From: Epinephelus fuscoguttatus
Lineage: Eukaryota > Chordata > Actinopteri > Perciformes > Serranidae
DNA: 64,000 nt
Direction: 5' to 3'
Assembly: GCF_011397635.1 (NCBI RefSeq)
Contig: NC_064756.1
Location: 37,584,133 to 37,648,132, forward strand
Of the stretch, positions 12,101 to 24,300 are shown piece after piece. A program made the position numbers and the translations under genes. Position 1 is the stretch's first letter. Every line of letters starts with the position of its first letter. Below the pieces are notes generated by a model. That model saw nothing but the letters and a program-made list of their open reading frames with translations, was not told the origin of the DNA and did not search any database.

Positions 12101-15097
12101 AGTCGACTAATTGTTTCAGGTGTACACATACATTTTCATATGTACTGTGCGCAAACATTTTTATTTGTAATTTAACGAAAAGCTTTCAAAGAATTGCTTT
12201 TGAATAGAAAGTGCAACATCTCCCTCTGTGTGTTTATAATTTGTTAACTGGGTAACTTGTCTTAAATCTGTCCTGAGGTCATCTTGTTTCCCTTTTTGAA
12301 TGATGAATACAGACTACTGTCTCCTGCTGGTGTGGAGTTATTTCTTCTCATGCAGGCGCAGAACATACATGCTAGTTGGCCATTGGCTATAGTCTTTGCA
12401 GTGTGTTAAAGTGCAACTTCATGGCCTTTTTCTGTTCAGAGTGCCTAAACCTTTAGGTACGTGCTCATAACAAAGAATAAATGAGTATGTCCACATGGAT
12501 ACGCAGAAACCCACCTTTTCAAAAATCTCAGTTCAAGTGAGTTGAAACTGTTTGCATGTGGATAAGGCCTAAAAACTATTTACAAACACAGTTTGAAAGC
12601 TTCTGACTGCTCACACGCCAACCTCAGGATGTTTAAGTGTTGTCAGCCTCAGGGAAAGATTAGCAAGTCAAGATGCTCTGTAATTCCAAAGCATAACCCT
12701 GAGACGGACTGGACTGTGTATGAGGTCAAACCTCCACTCTCACAGTCTGTACAGCTGGAGTACTCACCAACTGGCTTTAGTGATACAAATGGCTAAAACT
12801 TATATAAAGCCTGTGTAGGTTAATGTGCAGGGCAAGGCCTAAATCCAGGAAAACATGCAAGTTTCAAAAGGCTACATTCAAGATTTAGTTTGTAAGAAAA
12901 AACAAATTGGAAGAAAAAAATTAAATCAGGAATTACCATATATTAAAATCATGTACAGTGTTCAATTATTTACTAATGTTTACTAATGTACTTATACAGC
13001 ACATTAAAACTGTTTCGGTTAAAAAATAAAATTAGTAACAAACGTCTTTAAGACAACAATTTAGGTTTTAAGTTTTATGCGTGGTGTAAGAAAAGTACAG
13101 ATTACAATTAAAGAATATCAATAACAGTGAACTAAATTAATGAAAATGATGACTAAAAGACTGGGCAATGAAACAATAATGATAATTATCTCAATGTAAT
13201 TTTCCTTGATAGAGGTACTATAAACGTTTGATGAATCTATACATCTTCAATATAATTAAACCACCAATAAGCCCGTAGAGGGGGTCTCTAATGCACCCTA
13301 AATGCCAGTTGCCACCTGCCATTAAGCAGTAGTAGTAGTAGTAGTAGTAGTAGTAGAAGACGACAAGACCAGCCTCCAAGCTAATGTGCACTGCAATGTT
13401 ATAATGTTAGAACAATGTTCAAAATGCTCATAAAGTTATTTTTAGTATGACTGTTTTTGTTCACACAGCGCTGGGCTACCCCACGACTGAATTCACCACA
13501 TAATGTTAGCTATAGTAACGTTAGCTGTGTAGTCGACAGATAATGCTAATGGTAGGTCAGCAAGTTAATGGTACTGACTTGCAGCTATTTCATTTATGCT
13601 ATATTAATCAATGAAATGACATAATGTGACGAAACGTCAATACATTAAGTGGTCGGTAATGGTCTGTAACGTCAGATAGATTTTCATTGGCAATAAATGA
13701 CCTCAGGTTACTTCACAACATCACATAGGAAAGAAGCAAGCACTCTCAAAAATAAATCCACTCAACAGGTGCACGGACAAAAGCAGCAGAAAAAAGAAGT
13801 GAGTGCTGGCTTCTTTTCTTTTTTCTACTTCACAACATCAACAAATCCATCTTTTGTTACTGTTTTGATTGAGAAACAGCAGAAATTACATACAGTGGGT
13901 GTGAAACTGACCACAATAGAGATTTTTATCGTGTCTGTTCATTTTATTTACACCCACAAAATGTTTTAAACTATATGTAGAAAGGGGTTTGACATGCTCC
14001 TGACCAGAATTAACATTTCTCTATCTAATTTTAACTGACATTATAATTTAGGGATGTCATGGTCACGTTCTTAGTCACTTAATTTTGAGTATGCGCTGGT
14101 GCCGAGTCCCGATCCAATACTTCTATTTTCTTAGGTAATACAGCTGCACATTACAGAATCAATCTCATGTATATGCTTGACAATCGAAAGGTTCTGTAAT
14201 GCATTAAGAAAAAAATCCCTGCATCCAAGTGTCCCGTTTTAATTTTTTTTTTTTTTTTTTTATTTTTTTTTTTTACAAAATATGTAATAGGTCCAAATAG
14301 GTCTTTCTTCTTTTTGGCCATTCAGTGTTTATTCTCATCTTCTGTACGTCTCTCGTGCAGATTAGGCTACATTAACATAAAACTCTTATGCCCTTTTGCT
14401 CATGGGGCTTTTGTTGCACCTGCAGTGCCTTCGGATATAGACTTAAAAGATTTTCTCACTGAGCTGAAATAAAATGAGTGCTCACAATTTTGGTCAAAAA
14501 CAAATTCTCATACTGAATTTTCTCTGTCGCTTATGGCGAGTGGTGTTTCACCGCGGGCGGGGCTCAGCCCCTGCTCTTACACACAAGAGCTAAGCTGAGT
14601 GGAGGAGAAAAGGAGAGCAGAGAGTCAGTCTGCATGAAAGCTCTGTGAGTAAAAACAGCTGTGTGACAGCTGCTGACGTTAAACAAAGGATGGGATCCTC
14701 TACATGATTCAATACAGCCAACCCCTCCCCTAGTCCCGATCTTTGAGATCGAATCAGGATATCCCTATTATAGTTGTTTTAAATCCAACTCAGACTTGAA
14801 AAATGTTCAGCTGTTTGGCAAATGTCATGTTCTGACAATAAGTAATAGTTTAAATTCACTGTATGATTTCTTCAACATTTAATCCAGGAGCAAAAATCAG
14901 GAAATAATTATTGACATCCTGATAGTTATCAATATGGACTGATATGAGCATTTTCATTGTGATAACATTCTTAGCCATATCACTCAGCCCTAACTACAGT
15001 GCAAGGTTTGTGAATCAGGGGTGAGATCTGGGGTGTGTTTGGGGTCGGGCACAGTTGCTGTGCTTCAGACAGACACACAAATAGAACACAATAACAC

Positions 15098-15147
<50 letters not shown>

Positions 15148-18100
15148 CAATCTCAGTCCCATGCTGTGATCTAACCTGAGGCCCTGCCCTGAGGCTCTGC
15201 ACGAGAGTTACGCCCCCGGGCTGCAGAGAGGACACAAACACATTACAGTACGTCCACCCACACGCACACACCTTGTGCACAACATAAATCAAATATACAA
15301 TAACCATGAAAACATCATTATTTTGCCACTAAGCCTAAACATATTATCACTGGTGAGATTAACACGAGTGACACTGAGGTGTGAGATGAATCGCAGGGCA
15401 AAGGCTGCAAAGAAGTTCAATCACACTACCTTTGAAAAAGTCCACATGACAGCTTTTACTTTATAACATCCTGATGATATAATCTTGATATTTTTCATGC
15501 TCATAATTAATTTATTTTAGTTATTGGATTGTATTTCTGAATTTGAAAAATTTAAATTGACAAGAAACATTCTTCACTGACATGCTGCACTTTTCTAAAA
15601 CTGCAGTTTGAATAAGACTTACTTTAGATGCTTGGTTCATAGTATTGTTCAATACATAGGGCTGTATCTTTATATAAATGTCACTATAAACACAAAATGT
15701 TATTTCTGCACCTGATCAGTGGTCACAATTGTGATCTAGGGATGCACCGAATATTCGGTAACCGAATATATTCAGCCGAATATTGCAAAAAAACCCACAC
15801 ATTCGGTATTCAGTGGAATAAGTTAAAAGCAAGGCCGAATAATAGCGGCGTGTTTTGATAACGCAATCAAACGGCGTGCCGTGACGGGCGGAATAAAATC
15901 GACAGTGTGGCGATCCGTCCGTCACGGCACTCGCATTTGCGACTAAAAATAGTTTTGAGCGAGCAAAATAGGCTTAAATCATTCAGCACGCTGTGCGAGC
16001 AGCCTACAGATTTCAACCAGCAGCAGAAACGAAAGGTGAATCCCATCGGTTGTGGGTTGAACGGGGGTCACAGACACAGACAGTAACGTTAATGTATTCC
16101 TGTCAAATACGGCGGCCATCGGTTTACTGGGCGACGGAGAAGTCGACTCCAATAATATCCTCTTCTTGGTGTCATGACTGCCCAGAAGTACCTTAACATC
16201 CGAGCCAGCCTAACACAGGTATGTGACGTGTCAGAGGAGAAACAAGCCGTTCACATTTCTGTCTTTGTGTCAGTAACGGCCCACAAACCTCACCGCACTT
16301 TAGGGATTCTTCTTTACTTATGAAGGGACTTGTCAGGGGAGGAGGGTGGCTGGTTGATTCTTATTTCATTTATTTATTTTATTTTGATGCCCCCTATGTT
16401 AATCACTCATTGATGCTGTTTTTGAAGTATGAATAAGTCAATAAGTAATTTATTCCATTGAAATATCATTGATGTATTATAGAAAAGTGATTTATCTTTT
16501 TATAAATGACAAAAGGCACAGCTGCCTCAATTTCGCTGTGGTATCGTGATACTACTCAGAACCATGGTATTTTCATTGGTATCACACAGTGGGTCCCAAT
16601 TTTGGTATCGTGACAACACTAATCTGGAGGGGGTTCATCTGCAAAAACTAATGAAAAACTAAGCAATGATATTCGGTACTCGGTATTCGGCCAAGCGTTT
16701 AATAATATTCTGCTTCAGCCACAAATTTTCATTTCGGTGCATCCCTATTGTGATCTAATTATTTTATGATTGTGCAGCCGTGGAAATATGATTTTAAACT
16801 AGAACTACCGTCTTGCGGTTGTATGCCTTCACGAACCTGTCAAGTTGCAGTTATAGTTTACATCCATGTCTGTGAAAACACAGATGCTTCACACACATCT
16901 TCCCCCAGCAGCATAGAAGATCTATATAATCAGCACAGTTTCAAGATTAGTGTCACCATTTTAGTATCTGACCAAATGTCTCCTTCTGTTCCTGAGATAT
17001 GACACTGAATGATGGCCAGAAAAGTGTTTTTGCAGGAATTATGTTTGCAGTTCACCCTGACTTAAAGTGGAAATTTGAAGAAATTCTGTCCTTGAGATAT
17101 CGCCTCCACAAAAATGTGATAGATGCAAGGTCACTGTGACCTAACCACTAAAAGCAAATCTGTTCATCCTTGAGTCCAATTCAACGTTTGTGCCAAATTT
17201 AAGGAAATTCTCTCAAGGCATTCAGAATATATCACGTTCACGAGAATTGGATGGACATATGGACAGACAACCTGAAAACATAATGCCTCCAGCCATGGCT
17301 ATTGCCGGCGCAAAGGCAAAAAAAAAAAAAAAAAAAAAAAATTATTGTCTTTTTTTTTTTTTTCCTCTAGCGTCTATAGCAAAACTTCCAAAAGGTGGAA
17401 CTCACTTTAAACACATTTTTTTTTTAATATTCTTTAATTTTTTTGATAACTAGTCCAGATTGACTGCTTGTTTCATTAGAACAACCAGTTGTGCTCCTTA
17501 GATTTGCATTATGAGCACCAAGCAGACAGTAGAAAGGAAGAGCAGCATTAAAGATGCAAAGCCATTCAAACAGAGTTTGACTTGTTTTGTTTCCCTGTCC
17601 TGGGATTACCACAGTCCCACAGTGGATTATTTTATCATCCGGATGACTGACTGAAATTAAAACATGCATGAGCAAAATTAAGCCATAATAAAGCTCCCCT
17701 GCTGACACTGTAAGGTGACCGCCCTCGTCTCATGCAGAACTCTCACTCTGTTGCTGTTTAGGAACCCACAAGCGGGTCCTCAAGCACTGGTATTTCATTT
17801 AACCTCACAACTTGCACTTATGAAGTTTTGTTTGTTCATCATGTGCATCAGTCTACATATAAATCCTTTCTCTGTTTGGCTGGTTTATAGTGGTTGGGGC
17901 TGTTTATCTACTTGTTTACCTTGACTTCACTGAAAAAGACTCAGTTGGGACCAATAAAAGAAGTCTTGGGTCCTTCTGAAGGTCCCTCTCACATCAGCAT
18001 GACTGCAGCTCAAAAGGTTGATTTGGACTCCAGGGAAATACGGCAAGCACTTACATAACCAGCTTAATCAACTGTTATTTACAGCCTTAATTAGCTGCAG

Positions 18101-18258
18101 GAGGAAGATGGTGTTGTGTCTTGTGATGTGTGTTTACGATGTGTGTCTTTGTGACGACATGTTGGAGTGACATCATGTAGGATGAACAGAGACACGGGAC
18201 GGAGGTGGTGTCACAGTCCTGCCAGCTGTTGTGTAACCACAGTAACAGCAAACTAGTG

Positions 18259-18321
<63 letters not shown>

Positions 18322-21300
18322 TCTCTACTTGCCTTTCCTGCTGCCATGCTCGGGTGCAATGCCCTCTGAGGCTACATATGGGTCCTCCTTGAACCTGTGA
18401 AAAAAGCCGCAGGGTTAGACACACGCACATCAAATATCAGTGTGTCCTTCTCATCACGCCTGTCAGAAGGAATAAAGATGACAAAAAACATTTCCTATCA
18501 TCCTCACCTGTCCTCTGTTCAGTGGTGGAAGACGTATTTAGATCCTTTACTGAAGTAAAAGTACTAATACCACACTGTATACTCCACTACAGGTAAGAGT
18601 CCTGCATTGACAATATTATGTAAGTAGAAGTATGTAAGTATACTCATGAATATATAATTGAAGTATTGGCAGTAAAAAATGTCCCCTGTGGCTATTCTAT
18701 ATTATATATGATCTTATTAGATGATTCTGATGTAAAAGCAGGATTTAACTGTTGTAGCTGGCTGAGGTGGCGCTCATTCTGAACCATTAACTAATGATTA
18801 TTTTCATTATGGATTAATCTGCTGATTGTTGTCTCCATTAAAGATTGATTGTTTGGTTTGTAAAAATAGTGAGAAATGCTGTAACAATGACCCAGAGCTC
18901 AAAGTGACACCCTCACAGTGTTTGTTTTGTCCAACCTACAGTCCAAACTAAGGATGTCCTCAAAGTCTTTTGTCCCCAATTCTGATTTGAGTAATTTAAT
19001 ATTAAGTATCTGCAGATACAGAGTCCTGATCCAATACTTCTATTCTTCAAGATAATACAGCTGCAGTGTACACTTCAAGTACTTTAAAGTTACTAAAATC
19101 AATCCAATGTACAGCCTATACTTGACAATTAAGCAATGCACTGAGAAAAAAATCCCTGTATCTAAGCTGTTCCTAAATGTTACTCACTTATTTTCTTTTA
19201 CAAAATATCCAAGTATAAAATATTACATTGTCTCTATATCTTTTTGGACATCTCTGTCCCTTTATGAGACTGTTCTCCAGGGTTTGTTGCTTCAGTGCAG
19301 CCTTTGCTTGAGTTACCTGAATGTAACTATATTCTGTCGCATGTATATACAGTGGTGGAAAAAAGTTTTCGGACACCCCATGCATTTGTGAAATATTGCA
19401 TTAAGAATCACTCTTAGGTCTTCAAGTGCAATTTCTTTTAGTACAGTCACAGCCAAAATACTAAATAAATCCTAAAAAAGCCGTTAAAAACTTAAAATTG
19501 ATTGGTTCCATAAAAATACATAAGAAATTTTGAGTATTGGGTCATTTTGGTACCAGTGATGAAGGTCGTTCTTTTTACTGAAAGACACAATTTTTGTTGC
19601 CAAGCTTCGTGTCTACATAAAGCCAGCACATTTGAAAGTTCTTCAGACACAAAAATGGCTAAAACAAGGAACCTAACGCAGGAAACACGCCTGAAGATAA
19701 AGATTCTCAGCCAGGAAGGGTACAGCTGCCGCCAGATAGCCAGGAAGTGCCGATGCAGTCCTTCAGCAGTTGGATACACTCTGCAGAAATACAGACGAAC
19801 CAACAGCTTGGAAGACAAACCAAGATCTGGGCGTCCAAGGGTTTCTTCAGCAAGAAATGGCCGCATCCTGATCCGCATGTGCAGGCAAAACCGCTGAATG
19901 ACATCACAGGAGCTTCAGCAGCAGTGGTCAAACCAAACTGGTGTCCAGTGTTCCACCCGCACTGTACGTGGCCGACTTTTAGATCATGGCTTAAGGTCCT
20001 ACAAGGCTATCAAGAAGCCCCTGATCAATGAGAGACAGAGGTTAGCCCGGCGTCGTTGGCCCCAGGCACACAAGAACTGGACAGCCAGGAATTGGAAGAA
20101 GATTTTGTGGTCAGATGAGTCCAGTTTCCAGCTTTATCTTCCTCCTACTAATGTGAGGGTACGCAGAAGGCCAGGCGAAGCATTATCTCCAGCATGTACA
20201 GTACCTACTGTCAAGCATGGTGGAGGCAGTATCATGGTTTGGGGATGCATGAGTGCTGCTGGTGTTGGTCATCTCACTGTCTGTGATGGCACATTGAACT
20301 CTACCAAGTATTGTACCATTCTCGAAACCCACGTGCTCCCTTCTGCGCGTGCACTGTTCCGTCGAGGTAAAAACTGGATGTTTCAACAAGATAATGCCCC
20401 TTGCCACACATCCAAGGCCAGTAGAACTTGGCTGCAGGAGCACAGTATCCAGGTCTTAGAGTGGCCAGCTCAATCCCCGGACATGAGCCCCATTGAAAAT
20501 CTGTGGTGGATTATCAAAAGGTCTGTTTCAAAGCATAAACCAAAGAATTTAGAAGAATTAAAAGCAGTAATTCAAGAAGAATGGGACAAGATTACCCCTC
20601 AACAGTGTGAAAGGCTCGTGGGGAACATGCCAGCCAGGATTAGAGCTCTACTACGTGCCAATGGCAGGACGACTAAATATTAATTTGATGATGTGATGGT
20701 TTATTTATTTTTTGTTCAGTTTTGAACACATTCTCTGTTATTTGTTGACTTTGATACCGACAATGTTGAGAACTGACATATTGAAACTGTCAAGAATTTA
20801 GTTTTGTTAGTTTTTCTTGTAAACAATAAACAAAAAAATATAATTTGTATTTGTTTGTATCTGTCTAATGCAGCCACACCTTTTGAAACACAAAAAAGAT
20901 TTTTCCACAAATATTTCATGATAATATTTGAGATTGTGTAAAATTTTAAGGGTGTCCGAAAACTTTTTTCCACCATTGTATGTATATATTTGTTGTCTGT
21001 ACATCTTATGTGCTGATTACATACATAAATTACTCTATTGGTTTTTTTTCCTTGCGAGGCTTTTGTTGCACCTGCGGTGGCATTGTGAGTCTGGCTGTTG
21101 TTGGTTCTGCACTGCCGTCTGTCTCCTCCGAGCACGGGCTGGGCTCTACCCGCGTTGAAACACCATGCACAATAGATGACTACGAAATGCAAGAGACTCT
21201 CATCTCTCTGAATTGTAACAGAGTTGAAGGATAAAGTGGTATGAGACTAAATACTAAAGTAAAGTACAAGTACCACAGATTTATATTTGAGCACAGTGTC

Positions 21301-24300
21301 AAACTACAGTCGTATTCAATTAAAGTCAAAAACTGACCCACTTACTCTGTACACTGAAGCCAGCTATTGGCTTGTAGACACCAAACACATTTAAAAAGTT
21401 AACCCATTGTGCCAGCAGATCCTGTGTAGTGCTAATAACTGATCCTCAGTGTGTGTGCTGGAATAAAACTGTCACATATGGCTGGGATGTTCTCTGGTGG
21501 AGAGGACATTTTTCACAAAACATAATTAGAGAGGACATTTGAAGAAGTTAATTTGTGACTTTGATTTGAGCATCTTGATTTTGTGATTTAGTCGTCTTGA
21601 TAGTCCCTTTGAGATGCACGATTTTGCATAATCCTTAATTTGTATGATCCAAGTAGAGCAGCTACAGTGAGTCTATTAATTGATATAATAGAAGATTAAT
21701 CATCATCTGTTTTGATAATGGTTTTAGTCATTTTACAAACGTGATGATTTGCTGTTTGTCTTTGTCATGTCTGATTGTAAACTGAATACTGTGGATTAAT
21801 TTTCAATATATCATCCTGGGTTCTGGGAAATTGTTACAGGTTCCTTTCACTATTTTCTGATATTCTATAGACAAAACAATGAATTAGTTAATCAAGAAAA
21901 TGCCTGGCAGGGTTATCAGTGATAAAAACTAATTGTTATCTGCAGCTGAAGTTCAAAGAAATCTAGCACCTAGACACAAACATGGACATTTAATGGTATG
22001 AAGAACAAAGAAAATGCTTTAGGTGCTCTTCCTCACACACTATCAAAAAAAAAATCTATTCAAATTATGGTTCAATGCTTTGTTCCTTACATGTTGTCTG
22101 TCTTCTGTGCGTCCCACTCTCGTCTCCACTGGCCTGTGGCGTTTCGATGGCGTGCCAGTCTCTCCTCATCAATCTGCTCACGCTCCTTCTTCCAGCGCAG
22201 GTATTCTGCTCTCTCCCGGCCTGTCATGGACATGGTCATGTCCACAGAGCCTTTCGGACCTGGCCTCCGGCTCTACAGAGACATGAGGGGTCACAAAAGG
22301 AGTGACATTAATATTGCTACAGCAGGGAGTACAAGAGTGGTTTGGCTATTAAAAGCTCTCGTATGATATTTTTAAGGAACAATGTTACTTACAGTCCACT
22401 CTTTCTCCAGTTCAGCTCCTGTCTTTACGTTGTCAAAGTCCAGCCCTCCCCAGTTTCGTACATGTCTCCTGCTCCCCTCCTTGCGGTCCGTGTCTGGTGC
22501 TGGGCCTGAACGTCTTGGATCATCCAGGAAGTTACGGATTGGCTTGTCTCCATCCGGCTAAGGAAAGGAATTATAAATGTACAGCTCTGTCACATTGACA
22601 AGTTCACTCCATGTTCACTGACACCACAGCATGCTAGATGAATATCTTATAAAAAGTGAAGTCTAGTTAGTTTGCCCCAAAAATACTAAAAATTTTTACT
22701 TTTAGTCTTTAAAAAAAAAAAAAACAAAAAAAAAAACAGACATTGTAGAAGGTCTGAGGACATTAAAACAAAACACAACAAATGAAAATTCAAGATTAAA
22801 TGATTAATGAATTAACTGATGAGCTAAATTTTTGGAAAAAAATAAAATAAAATAAAATAGGGATGCACAATATGAATTTTTTTCAGCCGATACAATAACC
22901 GATAATTACCTACTTCTTATGGCTGATACCTTTTGTATTTAAAAAGAAGTTCATAACCTGCAGCTTATGCACACCTGAGGGTAAGAAAGGCGAAGATGTA
23001 GTGAGCAAAGCTAAATGATTTAAGCTCTGACCTAAACAAATCTAACTGACATCACTATTGTTCACACAACAAAAACACAATAAAACTGTTCTGACTCTTT
23101 ATCTTTTTAGTCAAGTACAAAAAAACTTCACAACCATGCTTTATGAGTGTTTTGTCTAAGATTTCACATGAAATGCTCTGACATAATCCATCCACCCAGA
23201 CTTGTCAATATATTGTTAACAAGTAATGAAGTAAGTTCATCCCTCACTGCAAAAGTAAATGCCCTACCTTTCCCACACATTGATCTATTATGAAGGCCTG
23301 CCACCATATCAACACTGACCTGGCAAATTTTCATTTTCCACTTCTTTTTATTTACAATTTGAAATGGGTAAATTCTGATTTTTAATGTAGAGCTGCACGC
23401 AGCGCGTTGATTCACTCAGCCCCTCCTTGATTCACTTTCTCTCCCTCTCTGTTTATAATGAGACAGTAGCGCACCCTGCAGTCCACCTTCACACACACAC
23501 TGTGACAGGACTAACTGTTAGCATCACACTGCTAACGTTACCTAGCAGCTATTAACGGGTTTAACGACAGAGTCGAGCTGGTTTGTTGAGACTGTTTAAC
23601 AGCTCAATGTTGGATGTTCTCTAAAACTGTGGAAAATGTCCACACTGGCAACAACATGTTTGGCGCCCTGTTCGGCATGCTGCGCTTGCTCTTCTTGCAG
23701 TAGTAAAGTTAATGAAAGCAATTTGGCTCTGTATTGTCAGCTCCATTTATCAGCTATAGCTTTATTATCAGAATGATGACTAATAAAAATAATTTCCCAT
23801 TACTGTCTGATAATAAATCAGCCCAATATATATTGTGCATCCCTAAAATGATTTTTAAAAACAGTGACTCTCATACCCGCTGTCCTCTTTCATACTCCGC
23901 TATTCTCTCCATCTCTTCATTCATTTTCTCAATGTTCTGTCGTCTCTTCTCTTCCCATTCCTGTCCAATAAAACAACAACCAAAGGATGCATCATTAGTG
24001 ATAGATCACAAATACAGGACATTAATGTTGGCATTCAGAATGAAGACAGCAACGATGTTAATAAGTCAGGGAAGTTCACGGCGGCAAGTTTTCTATCTTT
24101 CATCGTGTCAATTACCAGAAATGCAAATTTCAGATTACAAAGTAATCCACCACACATGTACACTAGATGACACTGCCTTGCTTTGTGGTAAAAGTTGGGA
24201 CAGGACAACCCTGCTTTTTGCTTTTGCCCGGGCCTCTGTGTCAACACCCCCGCTACACTGCTGGACTGGCTCCATTAAAATGAGTGGGCAAAAGAAAATG

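Larger units (their letters stand above)
7941..18332 (-). other. ccdc9: GC-AG intron of ccdc9 (10.4 kb)
   Basis: The upstream exon ends AAAG|GCAAGTAG and the downstream exon begins after CCTCTAG. Using GC as donor gives phase 1 on both sides and keeps the conserved frame into PPKAPTFGDFLSQ. The only nearby GT (GCAA|GTAGAG) would create an immediate TGA. AG|GCAAGT is the strong consensus of known GC donors. A roughly 30-unit CA repeat (in the transcript sense) starts 12 bases into the intron. Confidence 0.9.

Noticed and set aside
18087-18433. Open frames with His-Thr repeats over the GT microsatellite
   Set aside because: Only the short minus-strand piece 18394-18333 is an exon; the repeats are intronic.
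19547-19654. N-terminal extension of the Tc1 transposase from an earlier ATG
   Set aside because: Tc1 transposases start near the MAKT-like Met; the upstream part lacks similarity and is probably untranslated.
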